From assembly GCA_963751355.1 (NCBI GenBank), contig CAVVVS010000062.1, positions 1-64,000 of the forward strand: DNA of 64,000 bases. Reading direction: 5' to 3'. A program made the translations under genes and the position numbers. The stretch is from CAVVVS01 sp963751355. Lineage in GTDB: Bacteria; Bacteroidota; Ignavibacteria; Ignavibacteriales; Ignavibacteriaceae. The notes beneath the pieces were generated by a model. It was not told the DNA's origin. It saw only the letters and a program-made list of their open reading frames with translations, and made no database searches. This document shows, piece by piece, positions 37,084 to 47,097 of this stretch. Position 1 is the stretch's first letter. Each line of letters starts with the position of its first letter.

Positions 37084-39552
37084 ATGAGATACCCGTTTTC
37101 AGATATAGAATCAAAGTGGCAAAAATATTGGGAAGAAAATAAAGTTTATGAAAGCAACCTTTCCGATACGGAGAAAAAACTTTATACGCTGGTCATGTTT
37201 ATTTATCCCTCGGGAGCCAAGCTTCATATAGGGCATTGGTATAATTACGGTCCTACGGATTCATGGGCAAGATATAAAAAGTTAAAAGGATTTAATGTTT
37301 TCGAACCGATAGGATACGACGCTTTCGGTTTGCCTGCGGAAAATTACGCTATCAAAACGGGCATTCATCCTTATGATAGTACAATGACAAACATCAACGA
37401 CATCCGCGAACAGTTAAAAAAGATGGGATGTATGTACGATTGGAATGCCGAATTAATGACATGCTCACCGGAATATTATAAGTGGAATCAGTGGTTATTT
37501 CTGCAGCTTTATAAAAAAGGACTTGCATACAGGAAAAACGCACCTGTAAATTGGTGCCCGAATGATCAGACGGTTTTGGCAAATGAGCAGGTTCAATCTG
37601 ACGGGACTTGTGAAAGATGCGGAACATTGGTCGTTCAAAAAAATCTTACACAGTGGTTTTTTAAAATAACAGATTACGCCGAAGACTTATTAAACGGACT
37701 CGATGAAGTAAACTGGCCGGAAAAAACAAAGATATCACAAAAAAACTGGATCGGTAAAAGTATCGGCACAGAAGTTAAATTTAAAGTTGAAAACAGTGAT
37801 GATGAAATTACTGTATTCACTACACGACCGGATACTCTATTTGGTGTTACGTATGTTGTTTTAGCTCCCGAGCATCCTCTCGTTGATAAGCTTACTTCTA
37901 TCGAATTTAAAGAAGAAGTCGAAAAATATCGCGATTCAATAAAATCATTAACCGAAATAGAACGAACTTCAACCGTTAAAGAAAAAACCGGTGTACCTAT
38001 TGGAATTAATGCAGTCAACCCTGTTAACGGTGAAAAAGTGCCAATCTGGATTGCGGACTACGCACTGCTTACTTACGGAACCGGCTGCGTTATGGCTGTA
38101 CCTGGGCATGATGAAAGAGATTTTGAGTTTGCTTCAAAATTCAATCTTCCTATAAGAAAGGTGATTTTACAACCGGGCAGCAAGCCGGAAGATCAATTGG
38201 AAAAAGCTTACACTAACCCGGGCAAGATGATTAATTCAGGCGAATTCAACGGATTGAACAGTACGGAAGGCATCGAGAAAGTCAGCGATTTTCTGGAGAA
38301 AAATAATCTCGGACGTAAGAAAGTAAACTACCGTTTACGTGATTGGTTAATTTCGAGGCAGAGGTATTGGGGAACTCCGATACCGATAATTCATTGTCCT
38401 CATTGCGGTGAAGTTCCTGTAGATGAAAAAGATCTTCCGGTAGAACTTCCTTATGATGTGGAATTCAATCCGAAAGGTGAATCACCTCTTGCAGCCAATG
38501 AAGCGTTTACGAACGTAAAATGCCCCAAGTGCGGAGCGGATGCAAAACGCGATCCCGACACAATGGATACTTTTGTCGATTCTTCATGGTATTATTTCCG
38601 TTACCTGAACCCGCATTATTCCGAAAAAATATTCGACACAAAATTAACCAATAATTGGGTTCCGGTGGATATGTATGTGGGAGGTGCCGAGCATACGGTA
38701 ATGCATCTTCTTTACGCAAGATTTATTCATAAGTTTCTAAGAGACCTCGGATATAATAAAACAAACGAACCGTTTTTAACTTTGATTCACCAGGGTACAA
38801 TTACCAACCAGGGCGCTAAGATGTCAAAGTCGAAGGGAAACGTTGTAAACCCGAATGATTTTACGGGTAAGTTCGGCTCCGATGTTTTTCGGTTATATTT
38901 GATGTTTATGGGTCCTTATGATTTAGGCGGTGATTGGAGTGATAAAGGAATTGCCGGAACGGATAGATTTGTGCAGCGTTCGTATGAATTGTTCAATAAA
39001 TTCGCTGGAATTTCGAAGGAAGTATCAGCCAAAGAAAAATATGAAATCGCTTCATTAAAGGATGAAGAAAAGTCCGTCTACCGGAAAGTTAATCAAACAA
39101 TCAAGAAATTTGATGAAGAAATAAATAATTTCAGATTCAACACTGCGGTAGCATCTTTGATGGAACTGCTAAATGAATTAACAAAAAATCTTGAAAAGTG
39201 CTCAAAAGAAATTCAGGTATTCGCTTTGGAAAGATTTAATGTCTTAATCGCGCCGGTCGCACCGCATTTAGGCGAAGAATGTAATGAACTGCTCGGACGA
39301 GAGGAATCATTGTTTGTTTCGCCGGTATGGTTTGATTTTGATCCCGAAGCGCTGGTTGAAGATTCCGTAAACATAGCGGTACAGGTTAACGGTAAATTAA
39401 GATCAACGATTGAAGTGCCGGTCGATAGTGATCAGGAAAGCGTTAAAAAAGTTATTTTTAAAGATGAAAAAGTAATGAAGCACGTGGAGGGGAAAAATAT
39501 TATTAAAGAGATTTATGTGAAGAATAAGATTTATAATATTGTTGTGAAATAA
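37084..39552 (+). CDS. leuS: Leucyl-tRNA synthetase
   Basis: 822 aa, a complete class Ia enzyme charging tRNA-Leu in the cytoplasm. HIGH motif in KLHIGHWYNYGP (about residue 48), zinc-knuckle cysteines in WCPNDQ...CERCG, the CP1 editing domain with TVFTTRPDTLFGVTY and the conserved editing Asp in PGHDERDFEFA, KMSKSKGN (about 578-585), and the C-terminal anticodon and tail domains. serS follows 23 bases on. Confidence 0.98.
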   Translation: MRYPFSDIESKWQKYWEENKVYESNLSDTEKKLYTLVMFIYPSGAKLHIGHWYNYGPTDSWARYKKLKGFNVFEPIGYDAFGLPAENYAIKTGIHPYDSTMTNINDIREQLKKMGCMYDWNAELMTCSPEYYKWNQWLFLQLYKKGLAYRKNAPVNWCPNDQTVLANEQVQSDGTCERCGTLVVQKNLTQWFFKITDYAEDLLNGLDEVNWPEKTKISQKNWIGKSIGTEVKFKVENSDDEITVFTTRPDTLFGVTYVVLAPEHPLVDKLTSIEFKEEVEKYRDSIKSLTEIERTSTVKEKTGVPIGINAVNPVNGEKVPIWIADYALLTYGTGCVMAVPGHDERDFEFASKFNLPIRKVILQPGSKPEDQLEKAYTNPGKMINSGEFNGLNSTEGIEKVSDFLEKNNLGRKKVNYRLRDWLISRQRYWGTPIPIIHCPHCGEVPVDEKDLPVELPYDVEFNPKGESPLAANEAFTNVKCPKCGADAKRDPDTMDTFVDSSWYYFRYLNPHYSEKIFDTKLTNNWVPVDMYVGGAEHTVMHLLYARFIHKFLRDLGYNKTNEPFLTLIHQGTITNQGAKMSKSKGNVVNPNDFTGKFGSDVFRLYLMFMGPYDLGGDWSDKGIAGTDRFVQRSYELFNKFAGISKEVSAKEKYEIASLKDEEKSVYRKVNQTIKKFDEEINNFRFNTAVASLMELLNELTKNLEKCSKEIQVFALERFNVLIAPVAPHLGEECNELLGREESLFVSPVWFDFDPEALVEDSVNIAVQVNGKLRSTIEVPVDSDQESVKKVIFKDEKVMKHVEGKNIIKEIYVKNKIYNIVVK

Positions 39553-39575
39553 ATTTTTTAAGAAGTAGGAGAAAA

Positions 39576-40853
39576 ATGTTAGACATAAAGTACATCAGAG
39601 AAAATCCCGAGCTTGTTAAACAAGGTATTGAAAATAAAAATGAGAAAAGCAGGATAGATGAACTTCTGGAATTAGACCGGAAGAGAAGAGAATTGATTAC
39701 AAAAAGTGAAGAACTAAAAGCAAAAAAGAACCAGGTATCTCAGGAAGTTGCAAAACTAAAGAAAGCCGGTCAGGATGCATCTTCAATAATTGCTGAAATG
39801 AAACAAGTTTCCGAACAAATAAAAGAATACGACGAAAATCTAAAAGAAATTAATTCTTCACTCGATGATATTTTAATGTTTATCCCAAATATGCCGCACT
39901 CTTCCGTCCCCGTCGGGAAAACCGCCGAAGATAACGTTGAAGTGAGGCAATGGCTTCCGGAAGAATTTTCGTTCGAGAATGATGATAAAATTTTGGACCA
40001 TATTGAACTTGGTAAAAAACTTCATATATTGGATTTTGAAAGGGGGGCAAAAATCTCCGGTTCAGGATTCCCTCTTTATACCGGCAAAGGCGCTACCCTT
40101 GAAAGGGCTCTAATTAATTTCATGCTGGATTATCATCTGCAGAATCATGGTTACAAGGAAATTTTTCCGCCGTTTTTAGTTAACCGTGAATCGATGAAGG
40201 GTACCGGTCAGCTTCCTAAAATGGAAGATGACATGTACCATATAGAAAAAGATAAACTTTACCCTATTCCCACAGCGGAAGTACCGATAACCAATATCTA
40301 TAGAGACGAAATATTAGATGAGAGCGATTTACCGGTAAAATTTGTAGGTTACTCGGCATGTTTCCGGAGAGAAGCCGGATCATACGGGAAAGAGTACAAA
40401 GGTTTTCTCCGTGTTCACCAATTCAATAAAGTTGAAATGGTTAAATTTGTAAAACCGGAAAGCTCTTTTGACGAGTTGGAAAAATTAGTTAACGACGCCG
40501 AAGATATACTGAAAGCACTTAAAATACCTTACAGAATTTTATTACTCTGTACCGGTGATTTAAGTTTTTCTGCAGCAAAGTGTTACGACATCGAAACATG
40601 GTCGCCGGCTGAAAATAAATGGCTCGAAGCTTCTTCTTGCAGTAATTTTGAAAATTTTCAAGCAAGGAGAGCAAATATTCGTTTCCGTAATAAGGATACT
40701 AAAAAACCTGAATTCCTCCATACTCTAAATGGTTCGGGACTTGCTACCAGCAGGCTCATGGTCAGCATTCTTGAAAATTATCAAACCCCCGAAGGAAAGA
40801 TAATTGTCCCGAAAGTACTGCAAAAATACACGGGTTTTGAAGTAATAGATTAA
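39576..40853 (+). CDS. serS: Seryl-tRNA synthetase
   Basis: 425 aa. N-terminal helical arm (about 30-110) for tRNA-Ser binding, then the class II core: FSFENDDKILDHIELGKKL, motif 2 ACFRREAGSYGKEYKGFLRVHQF and motif 3 NGSGLATSRLMVSILENYQTPEG. GTAGGAGAAAA precedes the ATG. Probably in one transcript with leuS. Confidence 0.98.
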   Translation: MLDIKYIRENPELVKQGIENKNEKSRIDELLELDRKRRELITKSEELKAKKNQVSQEVAKLKKAGQDASSIIAEMKQVSEQIKEYDENLKEINSSLDDILMFIPNMPHSSVPVGKTAEDNVEVRQWLPEEFSFENDDKILDHIELGKKLHILDFERGAKISGSGFPLYTGKGATLERALINFMLDYHLQNHGYKEIFPPFLVNRESMKGTGQLPKMEDDMYHIEKDKLYPIPTAEVPITNIYRDEILDESDLPVKFVGYSACFRREAGSYGKEYKGFLRVHQFNKVEMVKFVKPESSFDELEKLVNDAEDILKALKIPYRILLLCTGDLSFSAAKCYDIETWSPAENKWLEASSCSNFENFQARRANIRFRNKDTKKPEFLHTLNGSGLATSRLMVSILENYQTPEGKIIVPKVLQKYTGFEVID

Positions 40854-40964
40854 TCTTTTTTTAATCTGAATCATCTCATAAAAAAGTACAATTACTTATT
40901 TTACTCAGCATTGGAGTATTATATCCTTTATTATTAATTTGTATTTATAAAAGTAACTTCAACA

Positions 40965-42713
40965 ATGAAAAATCTTTTTACCCTAAAAAAATATTTTGCC
41001 CGGTACAAAAAGAAACTGATTTGGGGAACTGTTTTTATTATTCTCTCAAATGCAGGCACAACCTACGTACCGTTGCTTATAAAAGATGCAATTAATGAAT
41101 TATCTCAAAAAATAATTGTTGAGAAACTCATAACGTATGCTGCCCTGATTGTAGGTGTTTCCCTTTTTGCCGGTATTTTCAGATTTTTAATACGCGAAAC
41201 TATAATTGTTGTTTCCCGCGAAATTGAATTTGATTTACGCGGAGATTTTTGGAAGCATATTCAAAAACTGCCTCTTAGATATTTCCAGAATAACTCTACC
41301 GGAAATATTATGGCTCACGCTACCAATGACATAAATGCCGTACGTTCGTTTTTAGGTCCGTCAGTGATGTATTCGATAGATACAGCAATCCGTCTGACAA
41401 TAGTTATTGCCATAATGTTTTCGCTGAATGTAAGTTTAACAATTTATTCACTTCTCCCCCTTCCTTTTCTTTCGATATTGGTATACAAGATTGGAAAATT
41501 AATTCATGAAAAATTCACTTTAATCCAGGAGAAATTTTCGGAATTAACCACAAAAGCACAGGAAAATTATGCCGGGATACGCGTAATAAAATCTTATGTC
41601 CGCGAAGAAAACGAAATAAATGAATTCAGAAAATTGAGCAAAGACTACCTGGACAAAAACATGGAGATGGTGAAAATCCAGGCATTCTTACAGCCAATCC
41701 TGTTTTTGATAACCGGTATTTCCATCATTGTTGTAATTTGGCTGGGAGGTATTAAAGTAATTCAGGGAACAATGAATCTTGGAGAAATCATTGCGTTTAT
41801 AACTTATCTTGGAATATTAATTTGGCCGGTAATCGCTTTCGGGTGGGTAATTAATATGATTCAGCAAGCCGAAGCGAGCATGAAAAGATTGAATAAAATA
41901 TTTGCCGAAGAATATGAAATTCAGGATTCAGAAGAAACTGATTACTCAATTAAAACTTTAAAAGGAAATATCGATTTCAGAAATGTTTCTTTCCGGTATA
42001 ATGAAAATTCTCCGTATATATTAAAAGATATTAATTTAAGCATACCGGAAGGTTCAACCGTTGCTATTATGGGCTTTACCGGCGCAGGCAAAACTTCTTT
42101 TATTAATTTGATTCCGCGGCTTTACGATAGTACCGAAGGGGAAGTTAGGCTGGACGGAAGAAATATCAAAGATATTCCGGTCGATGTTCTAAGGTCAAAC
42201 ATCGGACTTGTTCCGCAGGAAGCTTTTCTTCTTTCGGATACAATTGCTAACAATATTTCTTACGGTTTGAGAGAAATTGATACGGACAGGGTGCATGAGG
42301 TATCAAAAATTGCCCACTTCGACAATGATGTAAAATCATTTCCTCTCGGTTATGATACAATAATGGGGGAAAGAGGAATTACGCTGTCGGGCGGACAAAA
42401 ACAAAGAGCTGCTCTATCTAGAGCGCTTGCCATTGATCCAAAAATATTAATACTCGATGATTCGTTTTCCGCAGTTGATACAAATACAGAAGAAGAAATT
42501 TTAAGAAGTTTAAAGCAATTTATGAAAGGCAGAACAAGCTTGATTATAAGTCATAGAATATCTACGGTAAAAGATGCCGATAAGATTATTGTACTTTCGG
42601 ATGCAAAAATTGCCGAAGAAGGCACGCATGAAGAATTAATCCAAAAAGGCGGTATTTATGCCGATCTGCATTACAAACAATTACTTGAAAAAGAATTAGA
42701 GGAGTTAAACTAG
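40965..42713 (+). CDS. ABC transporter half (MdlA/BmrC-like exporter)
   Basis: 582 aa. Six-helix exporter domain (about 15-310), then an ATPase with Walker A GFTGAGKT, Q loop, signature LSGGQ, Walker B ILILDDS and H-loop SHR. The Asp after Walker B replaces the usual catalytic Glu (LDDSFSAVD), as in the non-canonical half of heterodimeric exporters. The partner with a normal LDEATSSVD is encoded at 43735, so the two probably form one heterodimer. Confidence 0.93.
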   Translation: MKNLFTLKKYFARYKKKLIWGTVFIILSNAGTTYVPLLIKDAINELSQKIIVEKLITYAALIVGVSLFAGIFRFLIRETIIVVSREIEFDLRGDFWKHIQKLPLRYFQNNSTGNIMAHATNDINAVRSFLGPSVMYSIDTAIRLTIVIAIMFSLNVSLTIYSLLPLPFLSILVYKIGKLIHEKFTLIQEKFSELTTKAQENYAGIRVIKSYVREENEINEFRKLSKDYLDKNMEMVKIQAFLQPILFLITGISIIVVIWLGGIKVIQGTMNLGEIIAFITYLGILIWPVIAFGWVINMIQQAEASMKRLNKIFAEEYEIQDSEETDYSIKTLKGNIDFRNVSFRYNENSPYILKDINLSIPEGSTVAIMGFTGAGKTSFINLIPRLYDSTEGEVRLDGRNIKDIPVDVLRSNIGLVPQEAFLLSDTIANNISYGLREIDTDRVHEVSKIAHFDNDVKSFPLGYDTIMGERGITLSGGQKQRAALSRALAIDPKILILDDSFSAVDTNTEEEILRSLKQFMKGRTSLIISHRISTVKDADKIIVLSDAKIAEEGTHEELIQKGGIYADLHYKQLLEKELEELN

Positions 42714-42720
42714 AATTATT

Positions 42721-43731
42721 ATGCCGAAAACAACAATCGCTTTTTTTGAAGTTACCGCGAAAGAGAAAAAATATTTGAAAAGGAAATTTGATAAAAATTT
42801 CGAACTTCGATTTTATAAGGAAGAGTTGAATGCGGATAACGCCGCACTAATAGGTGATGTTCAGGTAATTTCACCATTTATATATTCTAATATTGATTCA
42901 AAAGTTATTGCTAACGCAAAAAAGCTAAAGTTAATTGCTACAAGAAGTACAGGTTTTAATCATATTGATACAAAAGCAGCAAAGAAGAAGAATGCTTCGG
43001 TCAGTAACGTTCCTTTTTATGGCGAAAACACGGTTGCCGAACATACATTCGCATTAATTCTGGCGCTTTCGCGAAATTTGCACAAGGCTTATGTAAGGGC
43101 AATAAGAAACGAGTTTAATCTCGAAGGACTACAGGGATTTGATTTGAAAGGCAAGACTCTCGGAGTTATCGGTGCCGGAAGCATCGGTGTACACGTGATT
43201 AAAATTGCAAAGGGCCTCGGTATGAAGGTAATTGTATTCGATGCCCGGCATAATCATATTATAGCGGAATTACTCGATTTTAAATATGTTTCCCTGGATG
43301 AACTATTGAGCAATTCGGATGTAATCACATTGCACTGCCCGTATAATGCTCATACTCATCACTTGATTAATATGAATAATATTAAGAAAGTGAAGAAAGG
43401 AACATTATTCATCAATACCGCAAGAAGCGGTATTATTGAATCACAAGCATTATACTATGCTGTTGAAAACAAAATTTTTGCGGGCGCGGGACTGGATGTT
43501 TTTGAAGGTGAAGAATTGCTAAAAGAAGAAAACCAGATGCTCACAAAAAATGTTTCCGTCCACCATCTTGAAGCGTTATTGAAAAGAAATATATTATTGA
43601 GAAACGAAAATGTAATAATAACGCCTCATATGGCTTTCGATTCCGTTGAGGCTGTGGAAAGGATTATGGATACGACGGTCGATAATATAAAATGCTTTTT
43701 AGAAAGAAAAGAATATCATAAGGTCATATAG
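42721..43731 (+). CDS. D-2-hydroxyacid dehydrogenase (D-lactate dehydrogenase-like)
   Basis: 336 aa. NAD-binding GAGSIG near residue 152 and the catalytic triad: Arg in NTARSG, Glu in DVFEGEE and His in TPHMA. The spacing and the VTLHCPYNAHTHHLIN region fit the D-LDH branch better than 3-phosphoglycerate dehydrogenase. There are no regulatory ACT domains. It sits between two ABC half-transporters with gaps of 7 and 3 bases, so it must be cotranscribed. Confidence 0.88.
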   Translation: MPKTTIAFFEVTAKEKKYLKRKFDKNFELRFYKEELNADNAALIGDVQVISPFIYSNIDSKVIANAKKLKLIATRSTGFNHIDTKAAKKKNASVSNVPFYGENTVAEHTFALILALSRNLHKAYVRAIRNEFNLEGLQGFDLKGKTLGVIGAGSIGVHVIKIAKGLGMKVIVFDARHNHIIAELLDFKYVSLDELLSNSDVITLHCPYNAHTHHLINMNNIKKVKKGTLFINTARSGIIESQALYYAVENKIFAGAGLDVFEGEELLKEENQMLTKNVSVHHLEALLKRNILLRNENVIITPHMAFDSVEAVERIMDTTVDNIKCFLERKEYHKVI

Positions 43732-43734
43732 TTT

Positions 43735-45528
43735 ATGGCTAACGATTATAAAAGTGAAGAAGAAGTATTAGGGAAAGCGTACGATTCCAGGTTAATGAAG
43801 CGTCTGCTCGGTTACATAAAGCCGTATAAAAAATATGTGATATTTGCAATAATATTAAATGTTATCGTAGCGGCACTGGGACCGGTTCGACCATATTTGA
43901 CTAAAATTGCGGTTGATAATTATATATCAAAATCCGATTATCACGGTTTATTCATAATAAGTATTTTATTGTTTGCCTCTCTCCTGCTGCAAGCGGTAAT
44001 CCAATACGTTCTTACATATTATACACAGTATCTCGGACAAAAGACTATATATGATCTTCGCGACCAAATCTTTTCGCATGCACAAAAATTAGCTCTCAAA
44101 TTTTTTGATAAAACACCGATCGGGAGAATTGTTACAAGAACAACCAACGATGTAGAAGCCTTAAACCAGCTTTTTTCTTCCGGTATAGTCATGGTTTTCA
44201 GCGATGTTTTTATAATCGTTTGGATACTCATTTTCATGTTCTTTATGGATGTGAAATTGTCATTAGTTACCCTTTCCGTACTCCCGGTGTTAATTTACGG
44301 TACATTCCTTTTCAGGAAAAAAGTGAGAGAGAGTTACCGTGATGTAAGGCTTCATCTTGCAAGATTAAATTCATATATGCAAGAGCATATAACCGGTATG
44401 AATGTGGTTCAAATCTTTAATAAAGAGAAAGATGAGTTTCAAAAATTTACAAACATAAATAGCGACTACCGACAGGCAAATATCAAATCAATCTTTTACT
44501 ATGCAATTTTTTATCCAAGCGTTGAATTGGTCAGTTCTGTTGCAATAGGTTTGATTATTTGGTACGGTGGCGGGGAAATTATACAAAGTAATTTAACAAT
44601 CGGGGTTCTTTTTGCTTTCATACAATACACTGAAATGTTTTTCCGTCCAATCCGGGATTTGTCGGAAAAATATAATATAATGCAAACCGCAATGGCATCT
44701 TCCGAAAGAATATTTAAATTACTTGATAACAAAACTTTTATTCAAAATCCGCCGAACCCTGTAAAAGTTGAAAATATAAAGGGTGAAATTGAGTTTAGAA
44801 ATGTCTGGTTCGCCTATAATAAAGAAGAGTATGTACTTAAAAATGTTTCATTTAAAATTAACCCGGGCGAAACCGTAGCAATTGTCGGACATACCGGAGC
44901 CGGAAAAACAAGTTTGATCAATATACTCACCAGGTTTTACGATATCAATAAAGGCAGCATCCTTGTTGACAATACCGATATAAATACTATGGACAAACGC
45001 GACTTAAGAAAATTTATTTCAATTGTTCTACAGGATGTATATCTTTTTTCCGGTACTATAAATTCCAACATCAGTATGAACAATGAGGAAATACCTCAGG
45101 AAAAATTAATTGATGCCGCAAAAACCGTCGGTGCCGATAAATTCATTGAATCCTTATCCCGCGGATATGATGAAATTGTTATGGAAAGAGGAGCAACTTT
45201 AAGTGTCGGTCAAAAGCAATTAATCTCGTTTGCCAGGGCTTTGGCTTACAATCCCCAAATTTTAGTACTTGATGAAGCAACTTCCAGTGTGGACACGGAA
45301 ACGGAAATCCTAATTCAGAAAGCTATTGAAAAATTACTCGTAGGAAGGACGGCAATAGTAATTGCGCATAGACTTTCAACTATACAAAATGCTGATAAAA
45401 TTATAGTAATGCATAAGGGAGAAGTGAGAGAAACAGGAAATCATCAGGAACTGCTTGCTAATAGGGGAATTTATTATAAATTGTATCAATTACAATATAA
45501 AGATCAGGAAATCGGTAAAGCTGTTTAG
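43735..45528 (+). CDS. ABC transporter half (MdlB/BmrD-like exporter)
   Basis: 597 aa. Six-helix ABC exporter domain followed by the ATPase: Walker A GHTGAGKT, signature LSVGQ, Walker B ILVLDEATSS with the catalytic Glu, H-loop AHR. This is the catalytically competent partner of the transporter at 40965; substrate is unknown (lipid or drug export in the family). The ATG lies 3 bases after the dehydrogenase stop. Confidence 0.93.
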   Translation: MANDYKSEEEVLGKAYDSRLMKRLLGYIKPYKKYVIFAIILNVIVAALGPVRPYLTKIAVDNYISKSDYHGLFIISILLFASLLLQAVIQYVLTYYTQYLGQKTIYDLRDQIFSHAQKLALKFFDKTPIGRIVTRTTNDVEALNQLFSSGIVMVFSDVFIIVWILIFMFFMDVKLSLVTLSVLPVLIYGTFLFRKKVRESYRDVRLHLARLNSYMQEHITGMNVVQIFNKEKDEFQKFTNINSDYRQANIKSIFYYAIFYPSVELVSSVAIGLIIWYGGGEIIQSNLTIGVLFAFIQYTEMFFRPIRDLSEKYNIMQTAMASSERIFKLLDNKTFIQNPPNPVKVENIKGEIEFRNVWFAYNKEEYVLKNVSFKINPGETVAIVGHTGAGKTSLINILTRFYDINKGSILVDNTDINTMDKRDLRKFISIVLQDVYLFSGTINSNISMNNEEIPQEKLIDAAKTVGADKFIESLSRGYDEIVMERGATLSVGQKQLISFARALAYNPQILVLDEATSSVDTETEILIQKAIEKLLVGRTAIVIAHRLSTIQNADKIIVMHKGEVRETGNHQELLANRGIYYKLYQLQYKDQEIGKAV

Positions 45529-45549
45529 TAAATAAAAAAGGAGAAATAT

Positions 45550-46593
45550 ATGTCACAACTCCGTTTTATGACGCTTGCAAGACACATCATTGAGGGGGAA
45601 AAGAGGCATCCGGAGGCAACTGGCGAACTTTCCAATCTCCTTCACGATCTTTCACTAGCAGCAAAAGTAATCTCACTGGAGGTTAACAAGGCAGGACTTG
45701 TGGATATTTTGGGATTTACAGGCGATAATAACGTTCACGGCGAACAGGTAAAAAAACTCGATATCTTTGCTCATGATATGCTCACAAGAGCAATGGATCA
45801 CGGAGGTCATCTTTGTGTTATGGCTTCCGAAGAAGAGGAAGATATAATCCACATACCGCCTCAATTTAAAATCGGTAAATATGTGCTCTTATTCGATCCC
45901 CTTGACGGCTCTTCAAATATTGACGCTAATATAAGTATCGGAACAATTTTCTCGATTTACAAAAGAATCTCTCCCGAAGGCAAACCAGGCTCGCTAAATG
46001 ACTGCTTACAACCAGGAACCAAACAAGTTGCAGCCGGTTATATTGTTTACGGTTCCAGTACAATATTGGTTTATACTACAGGTGAAGGCGTACACGGATT
46101 CACATTAGATCCTTCATTCGGGGAATTTTTGCTATCTTATGAGTACATGAAAATTCCGAAAAAATCAAAAATTTACAGCATCAATGAAGGTAATTATCTT
46201 TATTGGCATCCCGGTTTGAAGAAATACATTAAATATCTTCAGGAAGAAGATAAAGATAGCGAACGCCCTTATTCTTCCAGGTACATCGGTTCAATGGTTG
46301 CGGATATTCACCGGAATCTTCTTTACGGCGGGATTTTCATGTATCCATCTGATTCCAGGCATCCAAACGGAAAACTCCGTTTAATGTACGAATGCAATCC
46401 AATGGCTTTTATCATTGAAGCCGCAGGAGGAAGGGCTTCTAACGGCAAAAAAAGGATACTGGAAATTCAACCGCAAGCTTTACATGAAAGGACACCTATT
46501 TTTATAGGCAGCGAAGATGATGTAAAGATGGTTGAAGAGTTTATGGCAAAAGAAGAAGTTAAAAGTGATATCTATCTGAGTAATAAATCTTAA
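45550..46593 (+). CDS. fbp: Class I fructose-1,6-bisphosphatase
   Basis: 347 aa. Metal-site motifs ASEEEED and LFDPLDGSSNIDANISIGT, substrate-binding SRYIGSMVADIHRNLLYGGIFMYP and the closing CNPMAFIIEAAGG are all present. It removes the 1-phosphate of fructose-1,6-bisphosphate in gluconeogenesis. A good AAGGAGAAA ribosome-binding site precedes the ATG. Confidence 0.97.
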   Translation: MSQLRFMTLARHIIEGEKRHPEATGELSNLLHDLSLAAKVISLEVNKAGLVDILGFTGDNNVHGEQVKKLDIFAHDMLTRAMDHGGHLCVMASEEEEDIIHIPPQFKIGKYVLLFDPLDGSSNIDANISIGTIFSIYKRISPEGKPGSLNDCLQPGTKQVAAGYIVYGSSTILVYTTGEGVHGFTLDPSFGEFLLSYEYMKIPKKSKIYSINEGNYLYWHPGLKKYIKYLQEEDKDSERPYSSRYIGSMVADIHRNLLYGGIFMYPSDSRHPNGKLRLMYECNPMAFIIEAAGGRASNGKKRILEIQPQALHERTPIFIGSEDDVKMVEEFMAKEEVKSDIYLSNKS

Positions 46594-46659
46594 CCGCGGA
46601 AAGGGAATATTGGTATAAAAGAATTTTATTAATCCCTTAACCCTTTATTCCCCATGCTT

Positions 46660-46932
46660 TTAACTCTTGACTTGAATTTTATTTATTTCTTCATTTATTA
46701 TTGTGGCAAGTTTATCCAGTGAAATGCCGGTTACAGTTAATTTATTACTTTTTACCAAAATTTCTGGTGAATCTCCCTCACCTTTCATAAATTTATATAA
46801 ATTAAAACCAAGTCTGTTTCTATCATTCGCAATAGGAAGATATTCTTTTAAATTCTCTATAATTGCAAACACCTTCTTTTCCAGAGAGTCTTCCGGAAAT
46901 TGTTTTGTGGAAGGCGGGGGTAAAGTTGTCAT
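46660..46932 (-). CDS. Hypothetical protein, 90 aa
   Basis: Not recognised. Acidic-basic mixed, no signal peptide or membrane segment. The last ~35 residues (PEILVKSNKLTVTGISLDKLATIINEEINKI) look like a small alpha/beta domain. It lies convergent to fbp and in the opposite direction to the LPS genes. Confidence 0.5.
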   Translation of the reverse strand: MTTLPPPSTKQFPEDSLEKKVFAIIENLKEYLPIANDRNRLGFNLYKFMKGEGDSPEILVKSNKLTVTGISLDKLATIINEEINKIQVKS

Positions 46933-47097
46933 GTATTATTCCTAATAAATTTAGATACTAAGATAAAAAGTATTGAACTAATCCTCAATACAAATTGCCA
47001 AATTTATTTTTTATCTTTCTGATATTTTATTTGAGTTAAATTGTTCTGCCGTATGCAAATTCTTAAATTTGCAATTACAAAATAAAAAAAGGTCGAA

